NCBI RefSeq assembly: GCF_021730395.1
Contig: NW_026463179.1
Span: 1 to 64,000 of the forward strand
Direction of reading: 5' to 3'
Length of the DNA stretch: 64,000 nucleotides
Source of the DNA: Mercenaria mercenaria
Taxonomy: Eukaryota; Mollusca; Bivalvia; Venerida; Veneridae
This document shows, one piece after another, positions 12,572-25,600 of the stretch (position 1 is the stretch's first letter; each line of letters opens with the position of its first letter). The position numbers and the translations under genes are program-made. A model generated the notes under the pieces. The model was not told the origin of the DNA. It saw nothing but the letters and a program-made list of their open reading frames with translations, and did no database searches.

Positions 12572-14338
12572 CGAGGGCCATTCTAAAGATAATAACATAT
12601 CTGCTGGAGTATGGTGCACAGTCTATGTTCATACTTCAAATTTAGTTTATCCTTTCAAAGAATTCGCTTTGATATACGCATTCAGCAGTCGAGAAGTCCA
12701 TGCGATGAACGCTGCAGAGTAGTCTCCCCTTGGCATGTTCTTAAGTAAGTGAAAAATACCTCTCCCAAGTGCTTTATTCAATAAATTTTTGCACCCAGCC
12801 AGCACTTTTTCAGACTTAGAAACAGGAAAAAGTCACAAGGACTCAGATGGCACAATATCACAGTTATTTACCCTTGGTTGACCACCATAAGGAAGTGGTT
12901 TCGCGGAAAATTCCTCTGTTTGATGGTGAATATTGGTGAATGTTTGAGTGAAAGACCTGCAATAAATGGCATAATTGAATAGTGGAGATACGAACTAGTG
13001 GATACATATCAGAATATGCATAACATGGCTTTTTGATAGGTCAAGTTTTGCCTGTTTGCGGTCATCTAGAGAGTATCCTTCATACGCATGTGATTTGGTT
13101 CAAAATGGTGGAAAAAAGAGCCGGTCAACCCCATGTTTATGGTGGCTGGAATTTTTGAAATTTTTCTCTTGAATAGTTCTGTCGAGTTCAGATATTTCAG
13201 GGCGTTTGCAATGCATGCAAAATTGCAATAGTGTCCAGTGTCTATATAGAACATAAAAGTAAAATAACTTAGGCCAGGTTTGGTGAATAAGCGGAATGAT
13301 TGATTTGTACCACTTTTCATTTCTCAGAAACTTTTCAACGATGACACTTCTGTGAGCCGCATCGTTGTCATGGAACAACTGGAGACCGCGAAGACCAGTC
13401 CTCGGACACATTTGTTTTGTATTATTGTTTAACAGCTTTCAGTACTTTGTCTCTATAAAACGTTCCAGTGAGGAGTAGGAATTTGTATAAGTCGCGAGTA
13501 TACTCTTCTAGAGTGAGGCGATTACTGAAGATGACGATGATGATGAAGAGTTACTCTTGAGTTAAAGAAGATGGAATACGAAACTCTTTGACACTTCTAG
13601 CTGTTTTTTTTTCAAAAACTGGTCTACGGTTACTGTCTGTTGTCAACGCGACGCTGTGGCTAATTAAAGTATATCCATGCCTCGTCTCCCATTAGGAGCT
13701 GTGACTTTTTCAGCGTTTCTTTAATACAATTGATATAATGGGTGTTTGCTCCGCCGTTAATATGTGAGGAAACTATCGGGCACAAACATTTTTTAAACCA
13801 AAGTGCTTGGTGAGAATCAATCTCGTGAGTTCTCTCAGTTGATATGCCAACAAAAGATGCTACCTCGCGTCTTCATTAACCAGACGTCATGCAGTGACAA
13901 TGTTCTTTGACGTCACTGCTGTTTTGGGCCTGCCAGGACGTGCTCTATATTTCAGGACTGTCTGATCATTATTTTATTTAACGTACCCATCTGTAAACAG
14001 TTTCCTCTGATACTGCAGACTTGTCATATAAAGTATGCAGTTCACCGAGTATCTGCCTTTCATGTATTTCTAAAGAACAACGTACTCTGATGTACATGTA
14101 CGCTCTAATTTCTGGTTTTTGTTCGCTTTTCATAGCTACAGGTATTTTGCTTAGTGTATATGACTACACCTGATACAAAACTAAATATCTAAATAAATGA
14201 TAATTTTGAAAAAAAATGATAAGATTTTGCAGGATTGTAAAAGAATCATTAATGTATCATCCATCTAAATCATAAATATACTGCGTGTCAAACTTCTACG
14301 GAAGCAGGCGATTGTCATTACTTTTAGAATGACCGTCG
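12572..14338 (-). mobile_element. Degraded mariner-family DNA transposon
   Basis: TA-flanked terminal repeats CGAGGGCCATTCTAAA (left) and, inverted, CGACGGTCATTCTAAA (right). On the minus strand a transposase relic begins at 14133 (MKSEQKPEIRAY, then EETVYRWVR), continues with LLMGDEAWIYFN (first catalytic Asp) and LFHDNDAAHRSV (second catalytic Asp). The SPDLAPCD-like box is degraded to HQTWPKLF. There are several stops and frame changes between these blocks. At 1.77 kb it is longer than the usual 1.3 kb, so it may hold a small insertion. It is inactive. Confidence 0.85.
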
Positions 14339-14643
14339 TATTTCAAACAGAGTGAAAATGAATCTGTAAGTAACGGGTATATTTATTTGGATTTAATGCC
14401 AGAACATTTCTGGCATGTTTTTGGTTTATTTTTACATTTTACCGTATTAATAAATGCACACCTGCAACAACATATATCTACGCCCTATAAATGAATATTT
14501 AAACCAAATTGGTTCTTGTAGAAGCTTACCTGAAATTTTGTAAAAAAAAAACAACATAACCTTTCCATCGTCTCCTATATAATATACACTTTCTAAATGA
14601 CTTGCCCGTCAGTTGCCCGAGGTCCGTTCGCCAATAGTGTTGT

Positions 14644-14687
14644 TTTTGTTGGGCTTAACGTCGCACCGACACAGGTATAAGTCATAT
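14644..14687 (-). mobile_element. 5'-truncated SINE stub (family 3) with 14-bp target duplication
   Basis: On the minus strand it reads CATATGACTTATACCTG, GTGTCGGTGCGACGTTAAGC and CCAACAAAAA, the 3' end of the SINE split at 53.6-55.1 kb. GCCAATAGTGTTGT flanks it at 14630-14643 and 14688-14701, identical on both sides. Confidence 0.88.
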
Positions 14688-14701
14688 GCCAATAGTGTTG
14701 T

Positions 14702-15304
14702 CTAATGACAGTCAAACCTTTTGATAAGTGTTTTGATTACACGACATGAGAAATCAATTTTCACAGTTTTATTTTTAAATTTTTTACTTATTAGATGTGT
14801 AAACATATGTTAAATATAGACCGGTCATACAGCAAAACCTATGGCCCGGCGATTGATACATTAAGTCATGCAATAATAACACGATTATGATGCGATATAT
14901 ACAGTAATCGCAGTCAAAACTACTGCCCGAGATCCGACGTTTTGACTATGGAACGGCAAGTCAATTTCATGATATCTAAAAGTAATTTTTCAGTTTTATC
15001 TTTAACAGTTTGTCCTACTGGCCCAGTAAACAATTGTTGAATATAAAACAGTCATATAGCCATGGACCTGCGACTTAAATATGGAGTAATGTAATAAAAG
15101 CCATTATGTACAAAAACATACCTTATTGTAATATAACAGTAATAGTATAGAAGTTTTTCAGTTCTACGTAGATTAGAATCCCAAACATTCAAACATGTTC
15201 CCAAACATAACGAGTTTGTTTGACCATGTACCTTTCATTGATCTTGAAAATATTAACTGTTGTTAAATTAAGTCAAGCTGTTATACTGAACAACCTGAAC
15301 TTCA
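14702..15304. other. Intronic or intergenic, nothing recognised
   Basis: AT-rich with no supported gene. It lies just downstream of the paralog A stop codon. Confidence 0.4.
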
Positions 15305-16285
15305 CATAACAACAAGAGCTGTCGGAGGACAGCAACGCTCGACTATTCAACAGCCTTGTCAATTGAATGAATACAAAAGTCGTAAAAGGGTCATAATTTA
15401 GTAAAAAAGCAAAACAGGGTTATGGAACCTGCATAGTGCTTATCAGCTCATGACATTGAAAAAGTGTGTGAAGTTTCAATCCATTCCCATTAGTGGGTAC
15501 TGAGATACCAGCTTACATATAAGAATTTAACCAAAAGCTCCTAAGTTGAAAAAGGGGCATAATTTTGTAAAATGCGAAGTAGAGTTAATGACCCTTTGCA
15601 CTGCATGTCATATCATGACAGTGAACAAGTGTTTGAAGTTTCAAGCCTTTCCCTTAAGTGGATACTGAGATACCAGCTTACATACAAAAACTTAACCAAA
15701 AACTGTTAAGTCGAAAAGGGGGCATAATTTTGAAATAAAAAACGAATAGAGTTATGGGACCTGCTTTGTGCATGTCAGACCTTGACAGTGAACAAGTGTG
15801 TGAAGTTTCAATCCATTCCCATTAGTGAGTACTGAGATGCCAGCTTACAAACAAAACCTTGACCAAACCTTTCTAAGTCGAAAAAAGGTGCATACTTTTG
15901 TAAAAAAGCAAAATAAAGTTATGGAACCTGTGCAATGTAAGTCAGTTTATCACAGTAAATAAGTGTGTGAAGTTTCAATCCATTCCCACAAGTGGTTACT
16001 GAGATACCAGCTTACATACAAAACCTTAACCAAAAATTTCTAAGTCAAAAAAGGGGCATAATTTTGTAAAAAAGCAAAATAGAGTTATGGAACCTGTGCA
16101 ATGTAAGTCTGTTTATCCCAGTGAATAAGTGTGTGAAGTTTCAATCCATTCCCACAAGTGGTTACTGCGACACCAGCTTACATACAAAACCTTAACCAAA
16201 TCGGCAGACGCAGACGCGGACGCGGACGCGGACGCGCACGCCAGCGCATGGGCGAGTCCAATAGCTCTACTATTCTATGATGGCT
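15305..16285 (+). repeat. Pearl-like element with five ~166-bp core repeats
   Basis: It starts AACAAGAGCTGTCGGAGG. The core unit recurs with GTGTGAAGTTTCAAT at about 15470, 15635, 15802, 15969 and 16135. A GACGCG microsatellite (16203-16235) and CCAATAGCTCTACTATTC follow. A left unique part, tandem ~160-bp core, short microsatellite and right part match the pearl elements of bivalves, thought to be non-autonomous helentron relatives. Confidence 0.7.
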
Positions 16286-16476
16286 TCCAGCATGTCTAGC
16301 TAAATTCATGAATTAGATCAATTAACCAATCAGAAGATTGCACATTCAAACAACTGTTAACTCCTTTGTACGCGGAAATCCACCTATTCATACTCTTTTT
16401 CTGAACACAATATGGCACCAAAATGGACATTATTAACAAGTACGTTCGCATTGCACATTGCATATATTATTTTTTA

Positions 16477-16672
16477 TCAAGATTCTTTCACCGCCTCTAC
16501 AACACATTTCGTGTCATCTTTAAATTCACTGTACAAAGCTTCTTGAAATCTTTTCGCAATATCTTGGTAAATGTCTACAAGATAAACATGCTTCAAGCTA
16601 CTCGATTGCTCCTCCCGGAAGAAGTTTCTCACTGCACACACTATTTGTCTTGTCGCCGTCTTCAGTGGAAAT
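16477..16672 (-). CDS. Paralog A exon 6: macrodomain C-terminus and stop
   Basis: Acceptor TTGTTTTATAG|ATTTCC. The exon reads FPLKTATRQIVCAVRNFF, SSSLKHVYLVDIYQDIAKRF and QEALYSEFKDD, then stops at 16477. This matches the end of a macrodomain: FP after the GIxG loop, a long helix, SLK.V..VD, then a helix ending in F. Codon phase agrees only with a phase-2 upstream exon. No clear AATAAA was seen just downstream. Confidence 0.66.
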
Positions 16673-19600
16673 CTATAAAACAAAATCACTTGAAGATTAC
16701 GACAACGATAAAATAAAAACAAGAAGCAAATAAAAGTATTTTAATTGTACTATATATTAAGATCGGTGGTAAAACAAAGCTGACTTGTTTTCTTAACACA
16801 TGATGTTGGTACATCCTCGAATAGCAACCTATGCCTTTCATTGCATAATCGTCCAAACTGTGCTTCTTACATGATTTAGCTGATACTGTGTCGGGATAAG
16901 AAATGTAGGTTATACTTGTACCTAAATCACAACAGGTGGAAGCATGCACGTCAAATATCAATAAAAAAATAAAAGTAAGACTCTCTTGAAGCACTAAACA
17001 CAACAAACACGTCCACAGATATTCAGATCAAACACAAATAGAAAATGTAGCGGAAATATACAGCAGACGAGTTGCTTCAAATACCCATCAACATGTGCAT
17101 TTTAATTGTACGAAAGATATAACAAGAGCTGTCACTATTGTTGCAAATGCCCCCGAAGCATGCCAAAGAATGCTATAGTTGTCTCAGAAATAAAACCACA
17201 TCATTTCGTGACCTTGACCTTGACCTAAGTTACCCGGGTCATAAGCATGACACACCTCATCAATATGGTTAACATTTATGTCAAATTATTTTAAATTCCT
17301 TGATAAATGGCAGAGCTATTGATCAGACAAGAAACACCTTTGACTTATAAGTGTGACCTTGACCTTGGAGCTTGGGGTCTGGGTCTTAAGCATGACACGT
17401 CATCTCAATAAAGGGAACATTTATGCCAAGTAATTTTAAAATCCCTTCATCAATGGTACAGATATGGACCGGACAAAAAACAGACCATGTTAACATTTGA
17501 CCTCTAAGTGTGACCTTGACCTTGAAGCTAGAGGTCTGGTTCTTGCGCGACACGTTGTCTCATTATGATGAACATTTATGCCAAGTTATTACAAAATCCC
17601 TTTATGGATGGCAGAGTTACAGTCCGGACAAAAATTTACACGGACACACGGACGGACTGTGCGATTTTAATATGACAACCTTCGGGGCATAAAATAGGGA
17701 TAGAGTTAAATGGAGTGGCAGGATAAAAAGCGGAGTAAGTAAAAGGGGGTATAAAAGTTGAAAATATGGACATCACCTAAGAACAGCCAGCATCCTGTAT
17801 AAAGAAAACTGGTGGGTTTAAACGCGTTTGGGGCATGCCAACCTCCCAACTAGTTATTTCAACTAGTTAGACAAGACAGAGTAAAGAAAAGAAAGGTAAG
17901 ACAAAAATCCGCCTCTTCCGGCCATTTCTTTTTATCCAGGCTAGGACGACAAAAATAAATATAGTTTTATTGTTGTCCGTCCGTTCGTCTGTCCGGAGTC
18001 ATATCTAAGAAATGGTTTGGAATATTTAAATAAAACATGGAAGAAATGCCACCATTCAAGTTTCAGTCAGCCTGCCTGAGGAAGACAAGTTCCATGGCCT
18101 TTGTATTCATACATATATGGTACATATATAGTGTTTGCATTTAATGTTCCGTCCAACTGGAGTCATATTTTGAATTATTTCAATAAAACATGGTACAGAT
18201 ATTTACTGCTAAATGGGAATGTGGCCCTACAAGGTTCAGTGAAATTGTTTGAGGAACACAAGAGGCATGGCCATCAGTACTTATGATACGATATGCACTA
18301 TAATATTTATAGAGTATATCTTTGCAAACGTCCATTTTTGCCATGGGATACTAGTATTGATGATCAAGCTTGGTCATTGAGGGCAAGGTCACTGTTATCA
18401 ATAATAGAAAATTGTTTCTGTTCAACAATTTCAGTAACGAATAAGTTACTGCAGTCAAACTTGGAAATTTAGAAGGCTAAGATTTAAATTGTATGTTGGG
18501 TTGCTTGGGTCAAGATCAAGATCACTGTGACCAAAAAAGAAAAATGGGTATCTATCACTAACTTATTTTAGGAATGAAATGCATAACCCAAACCTGGTAA
18601 ATAATTAAATTTCACTTAGATCAGTAAATTAGTAGATTTCGTCAAGGTCATTGTTACTAAATATAGAAAAACGGTTCAATCAATTATTCATTTAGGAATT
18701 AGAAACTGCGACCAAACTTGGTATGATAGGTAACTTTCGAGGATACTGAAATTCAGTCGGAGCTCAAGCAGCTTAAATCTGTAACCGCTCAGTGTCATCT
18801 TTACCACTGGAAGAACTTTCATAAAACTAGCATCAATTATTGTCAACCTCATCAACATGACTTGCAGGGTATATATCACAGTTCACTAGGTCCAAAGTCA
18901 ATGTCACACTTAAAAGTCAAAATAATGTCACAATCACTGCATTTTACTTTCCCTGAAAGCGCTTACAGTATTGTATCTCAAAGTATAATTATTTCAATAC
19001 GAATTAACATAAATCAAACATTTTTGTGAGCAAAAACACAGTAATATAAAGTTTTGCTTTCAAGAACTGACCTACTGTTTAATCATCTTTTGCCTGAAAA
19101 CATTTTTCCGTGATTTCGTCAGAATTTTAGGCAGCCATTCATATTATACGTAACATCAGACTATAGAACTCAAAGAAGTGTCTACTACCACCCGGATACC
19201 CTTTGGTTCAAAACACTTTTTACGTATATTTTGGATACAATACAATACAATACAATACAATACAATATTTATTTCTCTCATTTCATGGTATACATGACAA
19301 TATGAGGTACCAAATTATACAAATACATAGTGAGGCATGTGTTATTCACTGTTTAAAAATAGTAAATCGTTACAAAGCGGGAGTAGGACCCGGATCTGAA
19401 TATTTGTACATATGAAATGTCAATGTTGAAACATCTGTATAATCTCTTTTACAAATAGACAAAACTTTCTATAAAGAACATGATTATTGGTATCTGTATT
19501 CATAATTCTAAAGAATGTAATAATATTTGGACAACGAATGAATTGCTGTTTGATATATTTTTTCCTTAACGTATTTAATATAGAACATTCAAGTAAGTAA

Positions 19601-22600
19601 TGAAATTCGTCACCAATATTTGAATTACATAGGGTACATTTTCTCTCATCATATGGAGTTCTATTCCAGCTTCCTGTCTCAACAGGAAGTTTATGGTTTT
19701 TTGTTCTGAATTTTATGATATAATTAAGATATCTATGATCTGTACAGGTAAGATATTTTTCAAAACAAAATTCATGTTTGAAAAGTTTATATGTCCTACA
19801 GCTAGATGAATTTTCTAAATTTGAATGCCAATCGTTCAAAAAAAGATCAAATAGCTTTTGCTTGACAGATATAACCAACCATTTAAAATTCGGAAAAGAC
19901 TGGGACTCAAAAATGTTCGACATTCCACAGCTTATAAATATATTCTGAACATTTCTAATCCAAAGAAATTTTCTTGAATTGTTTGCAACTGGATTTGAAT
20001 ACTTATAATGTCCGAACAGTAATAAATACATATCCTTGGTGAGTTTTACATCGTTGCATGATACAGTTTTTGCCCAGAATGAAATAATTCTTGTCTTAAT
20101 ATCAATAGCAATAGGTTTTACACCTGTTTCACCATACACAATACTATTTGGCGTACTAGATTTAACCTTTAAAACAGTTTTTAAAAACTTGAGTTGAACA
20201 CGTTCTATAACTTCAATATTTCCATATCCCCATATTTCACAACCATACAACAATATAGGTTTAACAATGCTACTAAATAGATCGATTTGGGTATCGATAG
20301 GTAGACAAAGGGACTTGGCTTTTTTAATAAGACTATACATAGCCTTTGTTGCTTGTTTCGCAATTTCTTTTTTCGTATTATAAAAAGAACCAGATCTGTT
20401 GAATAAAACACCAAGATATTTAAACTCTGATACTATTTCTATGTTTTCGCCATTATAGGTAAAGTTATAATGCCTTTGTCTTCCTCTAGAAAATACAAGG
20501 ATTTTAGTCTTACTCGTGTTTAAAACTAATTTATATTGTTCACAGTAAGTCGCATAAACATTGAGTGCTGATTGTAAATCTGAAGCAGATTCAGATAAAA
20601 TCACAGTATCATCTGCGTATAAAAGTACAAATAGTTTAACAAAATTTACAAGGTTATTATCTAATATGTGTTTGTCACATCTAACACCATGTACTAGGTT
20701 GCTGTTTAATATAAATTTATGCAAGTCGTTCAAATAGAGTGAAAATAACAGGGGAGACAAGTTTTCTCCTTGCCTTACACCAACATTGCAAGGGAAGTAA
20801 TCAGATGTCATACGATTAGAAAAAATACACGACTTCGCTTTGTTGTACATATTCATAATAATACGTAAAAAATTCCCATTTATATTGTTTAGAATAAGTT
20901 TTGCCCACAGGCCGTTTCGCCACACTGTATCAAAGGCCCCTTTTAAATCTAAAAAGGCACAAAAAAGGGTCTTTTTACTATGTCTCAATAATTCTATTAT
21001 AGTATTTAAAACAAACATGTTATCAACTGTCGAGTAGTTTTTTCTGAATCCTGCTTGAAATTGATTTATTATATTGTTTTCTGCTGTAAATGTTTCTAAC
21101 CTAGTGTTTAAAATAAGTGTAAAAACTTTCCCCAAACAGCTTAACAGTGTTATTGGTCTGTAATTGCATGGATTAGAACTATCTCCCTTATTTTTAAAAA
21201 TTGGTATAATTTTCCCTACAGTCCAGGAGTTTGGAACAATTCCGGTATTAAAAATGATATTGAATAATTTAAGCAACACATATTTTAACTTTGGAAAAGA
21301 ATACTTGATATGTTCATTCAACAGACAATCAGTACCACTGGATTTATTGTTCTGAAGATTCCTAACTGCCTTGTCAATTTCAAACAAAGTAGTTGGTTGA
21401 TTCAATACATTGTTTACATCAACAAATACAGCATCAACATTATCATTATCATCGGCGTCTTGTACAAAATTCATTTCTTTAAAGTATTTATACAAATCTT
21501 CAAGCTTGGCATTAGTTCTGTTAACCTTTTTCCCATTTAGGATTCTCCAAAACTCTCTAGGTTTTGTACTTTTAATTTTTGAGATTTTCCGTGCATTTTC
21601 TCTTTGAAAATTTTTGAAATTCGAATTTAATGTAGCCTTATATGTTTTACTATGCATTCTCAGATTTCTTTTATTTTCATCAGTTTTTCTCAATTTATAT
21701 AAATGCTTCGCTCGATGAAAGTTTTTTCGTGCGTTTTTACAAGCAGAATTAAACCATTTTTTATTATTGCTGGGGTTAATTGGATTTTCTGAATGTGGTT
21801 TACTATATCCAAAAGTTTTACCGGCACATTCGATGTATAAAGCCGATAATTCTTCTACAACACTGTTGACATCGTTTTCAGTGACTGAGGTCATACTTTC
21901 GATATTACAAAGTTTAGAGTAAATGTTTTCAACTTTAAGTTCGTCCATATTATCTATATACAATTGGCCTTGTGACGCGTTCCAGTATTTGACATGTGTT
22001 TCTAATGTTTGTCTATCAACCGTGCTAGTGATACTCATGTTCAAACATAATGATACAGGACAATGAACATCAGATAATATACAACAAAAATCATGTACAT
22101 GTAATTCATCAATTGTGCAAAACATATTTGAATTACAAATAAAATAGTCCACAAGACTAACATCTTTACACGTGACCGTGCCCTCAAGATCACCTTTCGT
22201 GCGTCCATTTAATAGATATAAACCGTTACACTGTAAAAAGTCTATCAACTTATATCCATAATTATTTACACCCTGATCACAGTTATTTCTTTCTAGTCTA
22301 ACATTTCCTGTTTCGAAACTGTATAATTCGTTTTTACACAAGTTATAAAGATCATCGAGACCAGTTTCATGAAAAATATCGAAGTCTACGTTAACAAAGT
22401 CTGGCATTAATTTTGTTCGTGCATTCCAATCACCAAACAGTCCTATAAATGAATATTTCTCGGATAATGTGTTTAATTCAGTCTGAATCTCTAAAAACGG
22501 ATCTTCAATAGAAAATTCCGAATTATCAGGTGGCAAATATACAACCCCGTACAGAAAATCACCCTTTTTTGTCAATCGTTTTGATATTGCGAACCACAAA

Positions 22601-25600
22601 ACTAATCTACTGTCAGTTTCAATTATCTTTATGTACTGATCTATATTTTTCTTTACAGCGAGGGCTAATCCGCCCGATTTACGCCGAGCAACTGTTTTTC
22701 TGTGTTTGAAATAAAGTTTATAATTCTCAAATTCAACAGTATCTAAAGAGTCCATTTTTGTTTCTTGAAAGCCGATAATATCAAAACTGTTCAAAAAAGA
22801 GTTAAATTCGGGAACTATTTGCTTCGATTTCAATCCGCAAACATTCAGCGATAAAATATTTATTTTTAAATGGTGAGACAAATTCTGTTTGCCTGTATTT
22901 ATATCGCAATATATAGCATTTCTATATTGACGGTAATTTGAATTTTCACTGTTAGTTAACGGGAACTCTCCCTGTCGGGGCTATTGATCACCATTGTTTG
23001 AGCACAAAGAAATATTATCTGCTGCGTAACTGTCAGAGAGAGGCGCTTCCGGGGTTTCATAATACACCTGTTTCAGTTGAGTTTCGTCCCGCGGCCGCTT
23101 TTGTATTTCATCCTCAAGAGGTGATCGAGCTTTCTGCTTGTTCCGAGTCACTGTATCATCGAGATCGCGTAGCTGCTCATACGAATTTGGAGTTCGAAAG
23201 TCAATAAACGGAGATCGACTCCGAGACGCTTCTCGTTGTCTGTTGATCCGGATGGGTGGCCTGGACCGATCTATTTGGGATGGTCCTGACAGGGCTGCAG
23301 AGACATTTTGTGGCGGCACTGTTGGTGGTTGACTTTTCGGTTTTTCGAATTTATCCAGTTCTAGATTATAAGTCCAGCCATTTACTACCAACTTATCTCT
23401 AATGATACAGTAGGATGGAACAGTAGGAGTTTCTTTATGCAGCTGGGAGTATTTTGCGGGATACTAATTAATTTCCTCTCTAACTTCATATATCTACATC
23501 TACAGAATTATTTGCATCGCTTTCGAGCACTTCAGTTTTAGTATAGGAAACCAATAAATAGTCAGTTAGATTAACATGTTACTTACTAAATATCTAAAAA
23601 TACTAAGAAAGTATGCTTATTTAGCTAAGAGTATGTCACGGATAAGAATGCGTTTACCTAAAATAGTTAAATAGGATTTAGACTTATAAATGCAGTGTTC
23701 GCTTTATTTTGGCTGTACAAGAAATATATTATATGTATGTTTTTACATATGTTACATATGAATATTTGTTATATGTGCTCAAAGTACCCAGTGTAGTGTT
23801 CATAGTACTTACTCATCATGAAAAATAATCAGTTAGATTCAAATATCAATTGGACCTTATTACTGTCCAGCTTCCTGATTAAATAGTTCTAGCGGAGCCA
23901 GAAAACTGACGTTTATTCGGACTGAAAAAAAAAAATAGATTTTTAAGAGAAGAGAAAACTTCTTTACTTCAAAATCAACTTGCATAGCAGCAAAATTCTA
24001 CTTGTTCTACCTGGTCTTCATTTTGAAGCCGCACTCGTGCAAAGTGCTCTCAGCTTTAAGGACAAACAGTAGATTAATATTTAGTGGAAAAACTACCAAC
24101 AAGTGTTCTAGGTACGAGGTGCTTGAAATTGCATGGTTTTTAAATAGAACTATTTTTATAACGGACTTTGTTTTAAAGCATAGTGTATATACAGTAAGCA
24201 AACTTGCCCAGAAATTCCACAACTGATTGCTGGTAATGCAATTGTCTGTGCATTTCTAACTGAAGCTTGCATCATAGCTTTCCTGACTGTTTGTCTGAGT
24301 AATTTGTGCTGCTCATCTGCTGGCCCTTCTCTCCAAATTGGGCTATTTACGTGCACCACATGTTTAGCAGGAAGACTGCCAGCCTCGCTTACAAATACTT
24401 CTCCCTCATCTATGCTTCCTTGTGTTTGAAAATACTTGTAACACGCAGTCCTTATCTGTTCTCCTCCTATAAAAATATTATTTAAGAATCATATCCAAGA
24501 ATATGCAACAAAACAGCAAAGTTATTTCAAAGTATCTGAATTTTAAAACATTTAACATGAGCCCGACATTTTACCAGCCATTTCAATACAAAGAAAACCT
24601 TTAAGATTTCATTATTAAAAACATAATAATATAGACGAGTTAAATAGAGAAGAAATAGTATAAAACAGAAGTGTCATTAAATGTAAAACTGTACGATACG
24701 AAAAAGTGTGAAACCCCAACGTAAGACAATTGCGCCTATAATTTGAAAATATAATTATATCTTCTATGTTTTTCCTAGGCCAATCCTAAAAGCAAAAATA
24801 AAAGGTTTCTTGTTTTAGACTCTGATCAAAATACACTGGCATGCGTGTTTTAAATCTCAACTTTGATATTCTAGCATAAGGGTAATATCAGGATTTTGCT
24901 GTTTTAATTAATGTCAAGACCTGTCTGATAAAGAACTCTGCATGTCTACCTTTCTCACTTATGGTCTCTGCAAGCCCTGTTGTTAATGAAAGAGCCTTGT
25001 CTGTAGTGTTTACCATTACATCTACTCTAAGATCCACTAGTGATCCTTTCATAACTGATATACGTCTTCCGCAGGTCATTTTACATATTGCATATCTTTG
25101 CATTTCCTCTGAACTGAATACGTCTGGTTCTGATTCATGAATCATTTCATTTGCTAGTGTTTGATCATTTCTATTTTCAAGATTTGACTCTAGTTCTGAT
25201 GCATTTGGTTCTTCTTTGGATGCCGTTTTAGCGTTTCTACTCATACAACTCGACTCTGTTTCTAATGCCGTCCCAACGTTTGCATATGAAAAACATGTGC
25301 CTGACTTCGTCGTACCGGGGCTTTCATGTATTTCGGCGGTTTGTCTCTTACCATATAATTGTTTACTCCTTCCCGGTGTAATGTGTTGTTTACATGCTGT
25401 GGTTTTTCGGCACATGATTTTGCTTACACTTGACAAAGCACACTTAGACCTGTTTTCAGGCACAGCAACCTGATAAAATAGCTTTTTAAATGTTACAATA
25501 ACGTTAAGTTTCCAGACTTTCTTTTTCCTTGACCATGTGGTGGCGTCCGTTTTGTCCTTTGAAATAGATCGCAAAAGAATTTGAGTTTTCCCTCGTTTTT

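Larger units (their letters stand above)
19237..23458 (-). mobile_element. LINE (AP-endonuclease type) with uninterrupted ORF2, 5'-truncated in ORF1
   Basis: Minus-strand order is a partial ORF1 (23455-22981), ORF2 (22881-19420), a short 3' UTR, AATAAA, then (TATTG)n at 19266-19237. GTATCC is present at both edges, a weak target duplication. It sits in intron 5 of paralog A in the sense direction. The clade was not resolved; domain order excludes R2-like restriction-endonuclease LINEs. Confidence 0.88.
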
